Shown: piece by piece, positions 23,022 through 35,415 of the stretch
Layout: each line of letters begins with the position of its first letter
Position numbering within the stretch: the first letter of the stretch is position 1
Source of the DNA: Absidia repens
Lineage: Eukaryota; Mucoromycota; Mucoromycetes; Mucorales; Cunninghamellaceae
Assembly (NCBI GenBank): GCA_002105175.1
Contig: MCGE01000002.1
Location: 1,426,001-1,490,000 of the forward strand
Length of the DNA stretch: 64,000 bases
Reading direction: 5' to 3'
Translations under genes and position numbers: made by a program
The notes under the pieces: generated by a model
What the model was told of the DNA's origin: nothing
The model's database searches: none
Seen by the model: the letters and a program-made list of their open reading frames with translations, nothing else

Positions 23022-24350
23022 TTGATTGCCCTATTATTATTCTCTAGCGCCCCCCCCCCCCTTCACTGGTACTCATTTAGCAAATAGAACTTCTCACTTT
23101 CGCCCGATTGTTATTCCTTATGTAGTAATGCTCTTTTTTTTTTTTATCATCAAATGGAAATAAAACTTTCTTTTTAATTTTTTAAGTTTGTCTTTGCCTT
23201 TTTATTATTATCATTATTATTATTATTATAATTATTGTTGTTGTTGTTGTGAGTGGATGTGCATATGTGTTTGAGCAAGATAGGGACCATGCGTTGAATG
23301 GTAGTACGCGATGTGCATTTTAGAAGGTGCTGGATTTTTTTTTTTTTACTTTTGTGTTTGTGTAATGTAATTTTATCAGAATTTATTTATCTTTAGAAAG
23401 AAATAAGGAGGTATGGTCACCCTATGAATTGCTTACTGTTGAAATGATGGTGTTACCGATGTTTCCATACTGTACACTATGCGTGTGATTTTTTTTTTCT
23501 TTTTTTTGATCGCTGGGGCTGGTTTTATCTGATGCCAAGTTGGAAATAGATTTCTTTTACTATATAGCTTCTGTTTACTCTTTTTCTTTTCAAGGATGAA
23601 AATTTGATGTGATATGACTTACCTGAATTCAAAACCAGTAACTTTTTTTTTTCTTTTTTTTTTTTCTCCTTTCCCGTGAATGTGGGGAAGACATAAACCG
23701 GAAAAAAAGGAATACCCAAAAAAAAAAAACGATCTATTCAGGGACGAATTCAAGGTACCAATGACGTGTAGAAAATTAATCAAATTGTACCACTCACTGA
23801 AATCCATTGATTTCATTGGTGCATCGAAACAAATCTACATCGTAAACTATAAAAAAAAGGGCTCGGATATTCAATGAAAAGTGCTTTATATATATAAACA
23901 AATGCTGAACAAGAGAGGAGATTAAAATTAAAAAAAAAAGTATAATACTGTACTAAAAAATATCTAAATGGGATGGAAATGGGTAGAGAAATAGTCTTCA
24001 TACAATGAAGCTATAGTATTAAAAATTGATATGAATGGGTCATCTAAAGTAAAATGGAGCAAAGATATACATAGTGGTAATAAATAAATAAAAAAGAGAT
24101 AGGAGGAAGGGGAGTAGAATCCAGAGCCACGGGAACAAAAAAAAAGAAAAAAAACCAGACACGGTGTTTCAATAAAAGTGGTACAGATGGTAGGGAAGCA
24201 ATTTGGCTGGAAGATGGGCAAATCAATTTCATCGAGAAATATCAGAGATTGTAGGTAAATTGGTAGGGCATAATCATGGGAATGATGGTTTCAATCAATA
24301 TCAAATTGATGAGTCTATAATGGGGTAGGAGAACGACGATGATGGCAATT
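23022..24350. other. Intergenic, no gene recognised
   Basis: 3' flank of the C2H2 gene, then simple-sequence DNA: ATT/GTT repeats near 23205-23250, several poly-T tracts, and an AT-rich passage. No repeat family member or RNA gene is seen. Confidence 0.45.
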
Positions 24351-24506
24351 TTAAACGGAAGAATTAGGCTTCTTTGGGCACATCCTATAATATCATGGTA
24401 TGGATAAATAATGATTAGTATATTTATATTTTGACATAACCGCAATAAACACTTACATGGAATAATGACCCTTTTGACCACAGTGAATGCAACGACCGTC
24501 AGACAT
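24351..24506 (-). CDS. 27-aa CCHC zinc-knuckle microprotein
   Basis: Two exons on the reverse strand, 24506-24457 and 24384-24351 (84 nt, in frame), separated by a 72-base intron with donor CCAT|GTAAGTG and acceptor ATTATAG. The protein begins MSDGRCIHCGQKGHYSMMC and ends PKKPNSSV. It contains one complete CX2CX4HX4C zinc knuckle whose last cysteine is supplied by exon 2, so splicing is needed to complete the motif. A TATA word lies about 60 bases upstream. CCHC knuckles bind single-stranded nucleic acid, and this protein is almost nothing but the knuckle. It could be a genuine micropeptide, the start of a longer alternatively spliced gene, or a domesticated gag/Gis2-type fragment. I know no named homologue of this size. 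Confidence 0.6.
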
Positions 24507-24561
24507 AATATATAGATGGAGTAGTATGAAGAAAAAAAAGAGGTAATGGTTGTTGTGATGC

Positions 24562-24569
24562 TTATATAG
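24562..24569 (-). promoter_or_regulatory. TATA box of the microprotein gene
   Basis: Reverse strand TATATAAG, 56-63 bases before the ATG at 24506. A second TA-rich word (TTATAAG) lies just upstream. The short spacing fits a very short leader and supports the small gene being transcribed. Confidence 0.45.
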
Positions 24570-25929
24570 GCTTATAAAATGACAAGAAAAAAAAAATTCC
24601 TTTTTTGTTGTTGTTGTTTTGTTATTGTTGTATATATATTTTTTTTTTTGCGAGTCAAGTCTTTAAGAAAGGGCTCTATTTAATTTCTATCGTAATGACG
24701 AGCGTAGCAGCAAAATCAAGGCGGCGGTTCAACATCCTTCTATTGCTTCGCCGATCTATACCACACGTGGCGAAATCTGCTTCAGGTGACATCAAATCTT
24801 ATTCCTTCTGCTCTTCTGTATCACCTTCATATATCCTATCTACAATCTGATTCGATAAAGAAAACGTCATGAATAATGAACTGATAAATTTAAACATTGT
24901 GTAGTTATGGCTCATTAACTTTAGAGTGAGGGGCAATCCATTACGCTAATCAAAAAACAGCTCATCAGTATGTTTTCATACAATTCAAGTTTGGTTTTTT
25001 CTTTCAAACTTATGGTCATCACGTTTTCTTTCATGTAAGATCGCGATCATCTACAGTATCCCTATCTTTTCTCTCTCTCTCTTTTTTTTTCATGGTCAGA
25101 TGGGTACTTATCATCATCATGGGGCCAATATTTTTTTTCTCAATTGCTTTTGCTTGGTTCATTAGGTCATTTGGTCACACTTCCTTTTGACTCTTCTTTT
25201 TTTTTTTTTTTAGCACACGCTCGAGACCAGCCTTTCCACCCCCTTCATTTATCATTTTTGGAGATACGGAGTTGGTTCACCGGTGAACAGTAAATAAACA
25301 TAAAAAAAAAGGAAGTGACGAGAAAAGAGGCTGAAATAACACCACCACCCGTTACTGTTATAAATAGGACACGTGGCTCGGTTATTTTCCACTTCGGAGG
25401 ATATCATTCCGTTGTTCATGATACTCCGGTCAATAATTTTTTTTTGTAATTCCTTCGTGCTTTAGCAGCAAGAAATTATACCTGGCTATATAGTATTTAT
25501 TCCATTATCCTAAATCACAATAAATACTTGCGACATTTAATTATCCCAATGAATTAGGCAGTAACATGCATCAAGAAGACACATCAAACCAAAGAGATGG
25601 TACCGTAGTGTCAGTTGCGGGAGTTTATTGTCGTCAGTGCAGTGTGATACAATATATTAACTTCCCAAAATTGAGACAGAAGATAATATGAATTGAGACG
25701 GAGTATGAACGAATTGAGATGGGAGAGAATATAAAATATCCAGTTACCCTGAATTCATTCCTGTAGAGGTTTTTATTAAACACTATACACACCTTCAAAA
25801 TCAAGTTCATTTACGCGTAACTGGTGTTTAAAGTGAATCACCATGTCCACTATTGTCTTTTTTTTTTTTTTCTTATGCGCCCGTCACGCCATTTGTGAAG
25901 ACCGTTTTGAAGACATGGAAAATCACAGT
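24570..25929. other. Intergenic, no gene recognised
   Basis: AT-rich sequence with poly-T tracts. Isolated CACGTG motifs occur at about 24764 and 25370, the latter next to TATAAATAGG (about 25358). No reading frame is convincing. The right end leads into an R1 repeat. Confidence 0.4.
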
Positions 25930-26930
25930 AGGTATTTCAAATTCCGCACATGTGATATTTATTTACTACCGACTTTTTTTTTTTCCCATTCTTTTTTTCT
26001 TTACCATTCAACTTTTTTGAGGTTATTTTGGACTTAGATTAGTATCAGGACTAGTTTAGAAGGGATTTCAGAAAAGGGATTACAACATGCATGGGGAAAC
26101 CCTTTCATTTTGGATTTAGGATTTTGGACCACTATTGATTCAGCTCTTGGGGCCTTCATTGGTTTAGTTTAGTGATAGTCTGTATCTACATCTGAATAAA
26201 ATATGTCTCTTTTTAAGGCTTCAATAAAAAAATTCCCATAATTCACTCTCATGTTTTATGTTGTACCAGAAGTTCTTCTTATCATCGCGCCATTTGACTA
26301 ATGTTGATTAGTGGTATGCTTCAATAAAAGATATTCATTTAGTCGTTCTCATGGTTTGTACATTATATCAGATTCCTTTTTACATTTGTCCCTTTAGATT
26401 AGGTTTAGCCATTTTCCAAATCAACCCCCTAGTCTCTCTTATGCTACCTCCATTAGATCCCTTGTTATGATGACCCTCCTTTTAGTTCCTTGTATACCCA
26501 TATTCTTCAATAAAATATACCTTTTATTTTATAAACGGACCTCTGACCCATTAGATAGTGAACAAATATTGATGTTGTAGTTGTTTATTAGTGTTCTATC
26601 AAGCACCTGTTTTCAAGCATCCCCACTATGATTACTTCCCCCACCCATAGAGTCCCAGCGACTGATTAACAATCGTAGGACACTTCATAGGAGCTGTATG
26701 TCAATGTATACCCGGGTCATTCGTACTACTAATGAAGCTAGATTGAGTTGTGAGTGTAGCCTTCACCATCATGCAGATCATTTCCCCTTCCCTTCATCAA
26801 TAGAGTCCCAACAACAGGGTTGTCAGGTCTAGATCATTGCAAATGAAAGGTAGTCATGTACCCTAGTTTACCATTCATATCGATCCACCGAGACTGTGTC
26901 GGCAATGTAGTTTCCCCTGTAACATACTAT
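25930..26930 (+). repeat. Dispersed repeat R1, copy B (long)
   Basis: Begins TATTTCAAATTCCGCACATGTGA, then a pyrimidine tract, CATTCAACTT, the exact core GGGGAAACCCTTTCATTTTG, CTGAATAAAATATGTC and internal CAATAAAA sub-repeats (about 26220, 26320, 26506). Similarity to copy C at 56190 continues to about 26930, so the complete arm is near 1 kb. No coding capacity. Confidence 0.72.
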
Positions 26931-27641
26931 AGGCCCCCCACTAATTTCGACATATTGTATATACATTCAATTCATTTTTTCCTCCCATTGTGTATGGCAT
27001 ATTAAATAACAAACAGATCGAAATGAAAGCCATTTATGCCCTATGGAATTGTCCGCTAACATGCGAAGCGGTGGAGGTTTCAATACCCATCCCATTTTAT
27101 TTTTATTCTTTTTCGTACACACGCACACGCACTCGCATGCAAATACAAACGCAAACACAAACGCAAACACAAATATATATCTATATGTATAAACACACCC
27201 AATCGTCGGAACGTTGACTATAGGCTTATCCGAGATGGTCGTCCCTAAAACGGAGAACATTGAGAGTGTCTAATCATATCACATCGAAACCCACATTTGT
27301 ACAACTTTCCCATTGACATCCAGTAGACATTTTTGAGAGGGCATATAAAATTTTGATATTGATAATGGGAACGTTCTTAGAGATTAACATATCATGATCT
27401 AAGGGTGACCTAAGAAAAGGTTTATTTTAGATCCATACACACAGAGGGTCAATAGTAATAAAATTGAAGGCATAGTATTTTTATTTAATAAAGAGAATAA
27501 TACTAATACTAGACGTATTTGGATGGATGGGTACATCTGAATGAGTTAAACATGAAGATAGGGGAATAAAGATACTAATGTAAGGGTAAAAAGTGGATGA
27601 TAGGTGATAGCTAAGCTGAAAAGGCACACACAAGCAAAATG
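26931..27641. other. Intergenic, no gene recognised
   Basis: Contains a CA/ACGC-rich simple stretch (about 27118-27165) and the 3' flank of the serine incorporator gene. Nothing else is supported. Confidence 0.45.
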
Positions 27642-29758
27642 CTAATAATCATCTAAAAACCTATCAGGCATTAAAACAGGAGCCACCAGAGTCCAACCGT
27701 AGATAATTGAGCAGAGCCATCCTGATACAATCTTTACCCAGACAGCAGTGTAACTTTGTCCAATACGTACCAAATCACCATCTTGCTCGGGATCAGTCAT
27801 TTCTTCCATGGTAATCGTGTTCCTAAAGAAAAAGTCATCAAATAATGTGATTTTTTTTTTTAAAAAAAGTGGTTGGCATAAAAAAAAAAAATGCAATTTG
27901 CTTCTGATGATGTATCTTACCAGTTTGTGAGTAGCATTGCAACATACATAGACGCCACTGCAAATATAAAATGGAAAAAGGAGTAGCTATACACCGCACC
28001 GTTTCTTTCATCATCTTTGTCATCTACATCCCCTAGGTCCTCATCGTTGTCGTCGTTGTATAGGACCGATCTGGGTTGTGATCTATGTCATGCGAAAATA
28101 AATAAAAAACAAAATTCAGGTATTCGATAAATAGAATGTCCTTTTTGTTTTATCATCTTACCCATTTTCCACAGAGGCAATCAAGCGTTCTCGACTTGAG
28201 TCTTGAGCGGTGGTCTGATGAATATCTATATCAAATTGGATCTATTAGTAAACGATGCACTATCTATGTCTATATTATCTATCTACAACCTGCTTCATCT
28301 GCTTTTTTTTTCTTTGTGATTTAAAAATGTTATCTTACCTTGTGTTGCCGCTCGACTTGTCGAATATGCGACGGCCAGAAAAGTAAAAATAGCACCGAGT
28401 ACTATTGTTGTCGTTTGACTACCTTGAGATCGGCGTAAAGGATTGCATTGCTTGTCATTGGGTTCGTTTGCAACCGCTGAGAGTACCAAGTAAGTGCAGT
28501 AAATCACAACAATGGAAGATTGAGAAAGCCCTGATCTAGGATTGGCTTCTTGAACGGAGGGAGTGACGCACATAAACGAGATAAGAAGGCAGAGGATCAT
28601 ATTGAAGGTGACAAAGAATTGATTCAAAGAACAACCATTCGTTGCGAAAAAGGCATACATAATCCCCGTTAATGCAATCCCCCCTGAATACATTAGCACT
28701 GTGCCAGCTAATAAAAAAAGAAAGAGGAAGAAGAGGTTAATTCTACCGAATAACAGAGTCAATATTATTATTTTTTATTACCAATCAAAATATATTTCCA
28801 TTTATTTGATTCTTGCGTTTCCCAGTTATCAAGACAACGTTCAGTCCAACTATGAGCAAAGTCAACCAAAAGAACTAGACCAATGAGAATAAATATTGCG
28901 GCTCCGATCAAAGCAAAGTAATTTCCCCACACCATAAAGAAGCCATTGGGAATGAAGAATGACGCACCGACTAGAGCAAACCAAATCAGCACCTTGGGAC
29001 CCCACCAACTATCAAAAATAAATAAATAGAAATAAAATACAAAACAAAACGTAAGTAGCCATGCTCCAACAGCTTCTCTAGTATTTCACTCTTAACATTA
29101 CTCTACCTACCCGTTTTGCAGCGCAGCTCGTTTTTGTCGGCTATCATGTACACCTATAAGAAGTACTCCAAGAATAGAATGGAAGAGGACAAGGGCAAAA
29201 CAAACACGATGAACCTACAAGAGTAACAGAAGCAAGCGAACCAATCAGTTCAGCATATATATTATTCTCTTGTCACAACTTACAGCAATGATTCCGTAGC
29301 ACGTTCTTTCCGAGCATTCGAGTTTGAGATAATCCAGTGTCAAGTGTTGAAGTTGTTTTATTGCCCAATCGGATAACATTAGCCAAGCAATCTATAGACA
29401 AATGATGAGGGTACAAGCAAAAGAGAAAGAGAGACAGATAATAGAATCACTTACTATCGAATTGAGTAAAAAAATTATCTATAATAAAATAAAAATAAAA
29501 ATAAAGGATCCATCGTCTCAATAAAATAATCGACTTACTGCATAGCCAATTCTCGTCGCTATAGAATTGTTACAGTTACAGCTATCAAAAAAAAAAAGAA
29601 AGGGTTGGCATACTGTATTTGAACCAAGTACATCAACGCCTGGATTATTCAAACCTTTGACAACCAAGTGAGCATGCAGCGGCTGAGAAACAACTAATGA
29701 TCCAACCGCCAACAGATCCAAGTGCAGGAAGAGCAATACAACTAAGTGCAGCACCCAT
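27642..29758 (-). CDS. TMS1: Serine incorporator (SERINC/TMS1) membrane protein
   Basis: 461-aa polytopic membrane protein of the SERINC/TDE1 family, placed in vacuolar, endosomal or plasma membranes; members scramble phospholipids and were proposed to bring serine into lipid synthesis. Ten exons: 29758-29655, 29581-29539, 29478-29455, 29391-29284, 29214-29111, 29008-28782, 28707-28339, 28225-28162, 28082-27921, 27822-27642 (sum 1386, in frame). Signature passages are [20 protein letters not shown] at the start, [54 protein letters not shown], and the C-terminal [20 protein letters not shown]. About ten hydrophobic segments are visible, with an acidic loop ([19 protein letters not shown]) before the last ones. 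Exon 3 is only 24 nt. Family assignment is firm; transport function is not proven. Confidence 0.94.
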
Positions 29759-31309
29759 GTTTTTTAATCAAATTTATAGAACGGAAAAGAGCAACAGACA
29801 GAAATACAAAAAAAAAAAATCGTTTGAGATTTAAGACCCGACTGCGCAACCCAAAGGGTTCCCTGATAATGCTGGGTAGGATCCAAAGAATGAAAAGACC
29901 ATTACGATGATTTGAATTGCAATATCAAGGATTACAACATACTAAATTCATTAAATTTTTCAAAGAAAAGAAGAAGCGGATGTATAAGCGATTACTATAG
30001 AGCCCAAGTAAAAAATATAAAATAAAGTTATCGTTATCGTATTGATTTGTGATCTTATTTATGTTTACTGATATTTTCCGTACCATCTACTGACTTGAAT
30101 CAGGAAAGCAAGGTGGAGTTAACAATACCGGGATTAATAGAAATGCAAGAAAAAAAGGTTACCTAGAATTGTGCACGTAAAAACTGAGATTGGGCGGTAG
30201 TTAACCCAAAAGGTGTGAACCCACTCTTGTTATACAAGCTGAATCCCTCCCTCCCTCCCTTTCTCCCCTTGAACTCTGTGCCATAGTGGATAAGTGGCGG
30301 ACTTGAAGTCGATGGAGTCCTTTCAAACGTCTCATGAGTCCGATCATGAACCAAGTCAGGTGACAATAGGAAACAAGCTTGGTGTTGAAGACAATCATAC
30401 TAACCTTTTTTATTACTTTAGTTTATAATTGATCGAGTAGTTACATAGGCACTGCAAAGATAATCCAAATAAAAAAAAAATAAAACGTCGTTTTAGTTAT
30501 AATGATGATGATCCGGTTTTGTCAACTTGGCTAATAGTGTGAATTGTAAGACAACAAAACCAACGACCCATGACTTGGCTTGATTATACCTTGACGATAT
30601 TCTTCCCACACCTCTTCTTTATAAGTATATTTATCTCTTGTTTATTTATTCCCTTTTCCCTTGTAGTCTTCCGTTATATCTCAATAAAATCTTCCTCTCT
30701 ATTTTTGACTGTGGATGTTGAAATTATCTATTATTTTAATATTAATTACTAACAGTAATGTCTTTCAATGATGGATTATAGGGAAGGGGGGTCATGAGTC
30801 TTTTTCGGTTGTACTGTTTGTTGATCTTGTGAAAAAGGGGGAGGGGGATGAGGGGAGTCGATGGTTTTTTTTTTTTTTTGTTGAAGGGTGGATTTGGTTT
30901 TTGGGGTGCAAATCAAGTGACTGCGAAGGATAAAAAGGCTCAATGCGTTGATGATTACCAAAAAATGAAACATGGAATAAAACATACATTTTTGAGTTTC
31001 CAAAGCCAATGGATTGGTTTTTTTACTGCTTCGATATGATACTTTCAGAATGTGTCACCACTGAGTCTGAAATATTCAAAAAGGCCTAAAAATAATGCAG
31101 GCTGAGGACACATGATTAAAATTGGCCCAACTAATTTTTTTTTTTTTTTTTGTAATCGATCGTCGCTGGTACATCAATTTGTTCTTGAACCCTTTTCCTC
31201 ATTTTCTTTCTTCCTTTTTTTTTTTTACTTTTTTTTCACTTTCACTTTTATTCATTCTTCATTTTGCCATTTTTACTTGGTAATTCTTTTACTTTACAGA
31301 GTTTACTTC
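29759..31309. other. Divergent intergenic region, 1.55 kb
   Basis: Lies between the serine incorporator and a forward-strand C2H2 factor. It contains a CCCT repeat (about 30243-30262), AT-rich DNA and poly-pyrimidine leader sequence (31135-31290) before the C2H2 ATG. A tRNA-Ser-like word near 30290-30320 is too degraded to call. Confidence 0.45.
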
Positions 31310-32212
31310 ATGATGGACACCGGTCGAATCTCATTACCATCTATTGATACCATGTTGAATTCAACTTCGACTCCTATCGACTTGCAACACACTGATACAC
31401 TATCACCTGGGGTGAATAAAGATTATCATCGATCATCTCTGTCACAGTACCAACAACCACCATCATACCACCATTATCACCATCCTCCTCCTCCTGTATC
31501 CCCGCCACTTTCTTCATCATCTTTGGATTCATTACCATGGCGGAGTGGTCATTCTCGATCAATATCATTGGATTCTAATCAAGTCATGGCATCAACATTT
31601 TCGTCAAAACTATCCCCGCCCCGGATTGGTGCATTAGTGCCACCATCACACCAAGGATCAGCAATATCAACAACAGTGTCACCTTCTTCTCCTTCATCAT
31701 TGTCATCCACATCATCATCATCACCATCATCAATATCAACATCAACATCATCATCATACCATTTGACAGGTGGTATTAATGAAAATTATCGCCATCACCC
31801 TTACGCTCGTCCTCTTCCTCCACCACCACCAAATCTACAGCATCATCATCACAGTACAAATCCTACTACTAGTCATCATCGTCGTGCAATATCTACGTCT
31901 TGCATCAATACCCTCTCATCCGTTGGAAAAAGTCACCAGCACAACAACAACAATAGGAACATTGGCAGCAATGGCAGCGGTAAACATGTTATTTCATCAT
32001 TTATGGATACACCACAGCGAAAATATCTCTGTCACGAATGCTATAAATCTTTCTCAAGACCTTCTTCTCTTCGCACCCATATGTTCTCTCATTCTGGCGA
32101 AAAGCCCTTTGCTTGTCCGCATCCTGGTTGCGATAGGACTTTTAGTGTACAATCCAATATGCGGCGACACATACGAGTACATTACTCGGCTTCCTTGGCT
32201 TCACCAAAATAG
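31310..32212 (+). CDS. C2H2 zinc-finger transcription factor, two fingers
   Basis: 300-aa intronless putative transcription factor. About 230 residues of Ser/Pro/His-rich low-complexity sequence (His and Tyr runs, polyproline, Ser runs) precede two C-terminal fingers: CHECYKSFSRPSSLRTHMFSH and, after a canonical SGEKPF linker, CPHPGCDRTFSVQSNMRRHIR. The pair ends ten residues before the stop. The start is taken at the first ATG of MMDTGRISLPSIDTML, because the in-frame sequence upstream is translated pyrimidine leader. The paired-finger type with FSVQSNMRRH is common in mucoralean and basidiomycete regulators; the target is unknown. The transcribed strand is strongly TCA/ATC-biased in the low-complexity part. 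Confidence 0.88.
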   Translation: MMDTGRISLPSIDTMLNSTSTPIDLQHTDTLSPGVNKDYHRSSLSQYQQPPSYHHYHHPPPPVSPPLSSSSLDSLPWRSGHSRSISLDSNQVMASTFSSKLSPPRIGALVPPSHQGSAISTTVSPSSPSSLSSTSSSSPSSISTSTSSSYHLTGGINENYRHHPYARPLPPPPPNLQHHHHSTNPTTSHHRRAISTSCINTLSSVGKSHQHNNNNRNIGSNGSGKHVISSFMDTPQRKYLCHECYKSFSRPSSLRTHMFSHSGEKPFACPHPGCDRTFSVQSNMRRHIRVHYSASLASPK

Positions 32213-32501
32213 CACCACTTTTTTCACCTAGTTAGCCTCCTCCACACCCCCCCCTTTTTTTTTTTTTTTGCCAATCGTATCATAGTTAGTTCACAGCCAC
32301 CCCCTAGTCCACTTTTTCACTTTACTAGATGAATATCCCTTCCCCCCTTTTTTTTGTACAAATCATTACAAAATAAATCAATCACTTTTTTTTTGTCAAT
32401 TCAGATATCATATCATATTTTTTTTGTCTTCATCATTATCGTGTAATTAAAAAATAAATAAAAAAATAGGATCATAAAAAGTAAAGACTTTATTTGGGTA
32501 T

Positions 32502-32537
<36 letters not shown>

Positions 32538-32677
32538 TCGGACTATGCTATCAAAAATTGATCATCAAACCTATCAAACTATAAACAACTATTGCTACTA
32601 CTAGGACGACTACTACTATTATTATCTATATATGAATCATGTATCAGGAGAGTTCGTTCTTGATGGTGATGTTGTTG
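32213..32677. other. Convergent 3' flanks
   Basis: 3' region shared by the C2H2 factor and the RRG7-like gene. It has a long A-tract (32504-32535) and several AATAAA-type words on the forward strand. No gene is seen. Confidence 0.5.
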
Positions 32678-33448
32678 TCATGAGAGTTGATGTTCCAGCA
32701 GCAGGGCCTCCTCCGCCTCCTCCGATGAAGATGGCATGAGACGACGACCATGACCGGTCATCATCAATGGTGGAAACACAGGGTTGCCAAAGGAATCAAA
32801 GCGAGGAAGAATCTGAATATCCAACCACTGTTGAGCCGTATGATTGAGCACCAGGGCTTCCAACACTGCATCCGGCGTCACCCGAGCCAGACCAAGCGGT
32901 AACGTCGAAGCCCCAAACAATGCCATTGTATCTGGTGTAAAAGTCTTTGGTGATGATGACGCCAAGATCCCCAACGTCCGTCGTGCAGCATTCAGTCCGA
33001 CCGTCGCTCCAAGGAGTCCACGAAGATGATCGGGGGTGCATCCTGTCTTAACATTTTTACATTGTACAACTACCGGTATCAATCTATCGTCATCATCACT
33101 GTAAACAGGCTGTTGTTGTTGTTGTTGTTGCAAGTCGTTGGGTTTTCTCGAGTCATCATGTATGGTTGGCGCCACTGTCCTCGATGCTGAGAGATCATTC
33201 CCCTCACTGTTGTTGCCGGACGCATGGAGTGAAAAAGTCCATTGGCCCTTTAAATCGATCCCACCATCACTTCGGCCGCCAATATGTCGTAGTTGCATCC
33301 CAATGGATTCAAAAGCTTTCTGAGTTTGCCATTCAAAGAGCTTGCCTCGATAGGTCGTCGTGGTTGGATCCGCAGGTAATTTGAATGGTCCCTTTGCCGT
33401 GGAGCGCAGTGATCTGACACTACTATGGAAATATCGTTTGACGTTCAT
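32678..33448 (-). CDS. RRG7: RRG7-like mitochondrial nuclease-fold protein (DUF2034)
   Basis: 256-aa intronless protein matching 'required for respiratory growth protein 7'. It has a short basic N-terminus typical of a mitochondrial presequence (MNVKRYFHSSVRSLRSTAKG), then a restriction-endonuclease-like core: RGKLFEWQTQKAFESIGMQL, GGRSDGGIDLKGQW (acidic catalytic position) and VVVQCKN (Q-x-K), the PD-(D/E)xK pattern. A Gln run (QQQQQQQQ) and a Ser/Asn insert lie between the two motifs. The C-terminus is LGLARVTPDAVLEALVLNHT and an acidic tail. In yeast it is needed for respiratory growth, presumably by acting on mitochondrial DNA; nuclease activity is inferred from the fold. An ATG-less extension upstream is open, but MNVKRYF is the natural start. 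Confidence 0.85.
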   Translation of the reverse strand: MNVKRYFHSSVRSLRSTAKGPFKLPADPTTTTYRGKLFEWQTQKAFESIGMQLRHIGGRSDGGIDLKGQWTFSLHASGNNSEGNDLSASRTVAPTIHDDSRKPNDLQQQQQQQPVYSDDDDRLIPVVVQCKNVKTGCTPDHLRGLLGATVGLNAARRTLGILASSSPKTFTPDTMALFGASTLPLGLARVTPDAVLEALVLNHTAQQWLDIQILPRFDSFGNPVFPPLMMTGHGRRLMPSSSEEAEEALLLEHQLS

Positions 33449-34059
33449 CACTGGTGAAAGGAGGAATGGTGTAGATAGCTGAAGTAGATAAGAGCAAATA
33501 TAAATTTTTGTGTGGACAAAAAAATTGCAAGTGGTGGCGTGCTTTCGATTAGGGCGGGATCTCAAATCGACGCGCCTGACATTTTTCGTTTTGTTTTGTA
33601 TGGACAACACATCCTGTAGTTTGTCATAACGCTGGGGCGGGCACAGTTTAGGTTGATTTCTTCATTGTCAATGGTAGAGCGGGGAAGAAGGCCACGTTTC
33701 ATAGAAAGTGGACCTAGGACTGTCAACCCGCCACTAAGCGTCTGGAGGTCGGGAAGAGGGTGGCAAGAGTCATAGGTGTACGCCAGAAAGGCAGTGCAAA
33801 ATACTCCATAGCGGTGACTACAGTTGCACCTAGATTTATTTATGTGATTGGTTCGAGTAGAAATATCGCCATATTTAAGAGTATACGTGAACTAAGACTG
33901 CTAGTACGCTCCTGAGTCTTTAGAAGGAGGGGTGAAGTCATCAAAGCAGGTGAAATATGGAGCAAGTGTTTGGCAAGACACTCACAAAACAGCCGCAATA
34001 GTGACATTGTCTATTATCGAATGAACCAGAGGATAGTTCAAAACAATAATAAAAAAAAA
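33449..34059. other. Intergenic, no gene recognised
   Basis: Upstream region of the RRG7-like gene grading into repeat-rich DNA. TCTATTATCGAATGAA at about 34011 resembles words of the composite-repeat spacer, so the repeat may extend further left than called. Confidence 0.4.
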
Positions 34060-34689
34060 CCATACTTTATTAAAACATATTGGTGGATACTAAAACTAAA
34101 AACCACAGGCTCATTGTGACAAGTGATTGGATAGATGGAGATGAAGATCAAGTGGAGGAAGCATGAGGAAGTCTAATATGACGGGATGGGCAAAGATTCG
34201 ACTGTAAAAAAGAAGTTATTGTACAATTCATGAGAAGGACTAAAAACATATTTGTTCTTGAAGGACAGCAATAGTCAGTACTAATCAAAGGGGTGATGGT
34301 AGTAAAAAAGGGATCTATTGCACAATAAATGAATGCAACTAATGGCACTTTTTTCATTGAATTATGTAAAAGGATATATATTTTATTCAGTTGCATATAC
34401 AAACTATGGACAAACTAACACTAAACTAAGCTAAAGAGGGCCTTTAAAAGTCAACTAATGAATGCCCTAAATCCTAAATCTAAAATGAAAGGGTTTCCCC
34501 ATGCATCTAGTAATCTCTGTTCTGAAAACCCTTATAAACTCGTCCTGATACAATTCGAGGTCCAAAATAACCCCATATAAGTTGAATGGTGAAGGGAAAA
34601 AAAAAAGAGAGAGAGAGAGAGAGACAGCGAAAAAATAAAAAGCGGTCAAAAATAAAAGTTCACGTGGTCGGCATTTGAAATATTTTCAC
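34060..34689 (-). repeat. Dispersed repeat R1, copy E (arm of composite element)
   Basis: Reverse-oriented R1 copy with a near-exact core (forward AAATGAAAGGGTTTCCCCAT). The TTAGTTTAG box, ATTTTATTCAG (CTGAATAAAAT on the sense strand) and the pyrimidine tract are present. It ends at TTCACGTGGTCGGCATTTGAAATA (34658-34681), from which the R2 arm departs on the other strand. Confidence 0.72.
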
Positions 34690-35334
34690 CCAGGAGAGTT
34701 TGTTTTTTCTTTATACAAGCAGCACCATAAGATATCACCGCTATGTTGATTTTCTTCTCATGAAAACTACCACTAACATGCAACATTGGTATTATGGTTG
34801 TTTTCTTGCTTTGATACCTTTGCGGACATGGTGGAACAATTGCACCTAGTTTGATTACCCTCCTCTCTTCGCCGCAGAATAGTTTGTCACTCTCTATAAG
34901 ACAATTTACCCTATCTCATTGGAATGACTTATCTGATATCATAGTATGTTTATTCTACAAGATATATACACTTTAAGGACTCCACACTCACTCCCACCTA
35001 CCCTTAGTCGTCGCGCATTTAGATATGTGTCATAGTATTAATATTAGACCGGTTTAGTGTAGATGTCATAGTTATATTTCCCTCTGAATAAAAGTGTTTC
35101 TTCTATTTTTGCTTTTACATTGTCTATCATACCTTTGTTTTGTCGAATGGTTATACCCACACTGTCTGTATGCACTGCAAAAAAGTAATCCCTCTGCGAT
35201 ATATAGAAAGTGTAGTAAATTTACCGCATTTTCGTAGACTTACGGTAAATTTAATGTATTTCATATTGGTCGCAGGGATTTTTTTCTTATCATGATGAAG
35301 GTACATGTTTGTATGTGTAGGTAAAAAAACAAGG

Positions 35335-35415
<81 letters not shown>

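Noticed and set aside
24605..24850. 81-codon forward frame near the microprotein promoter
   Set aside because: Hydrophobic stretch arises from a GTT/T-tract, and the rest shows no family resemblance.
30275..30360. tRNA-Ser-like sequence (GGATAAGTGGCGGACTTGAAG)
   Set aside because: The anticodon-arm resemblance is real, but the acceptor stem does not pair and the B box is degraded (GAGTCCGATCA), so it is at most a tRNA relic.
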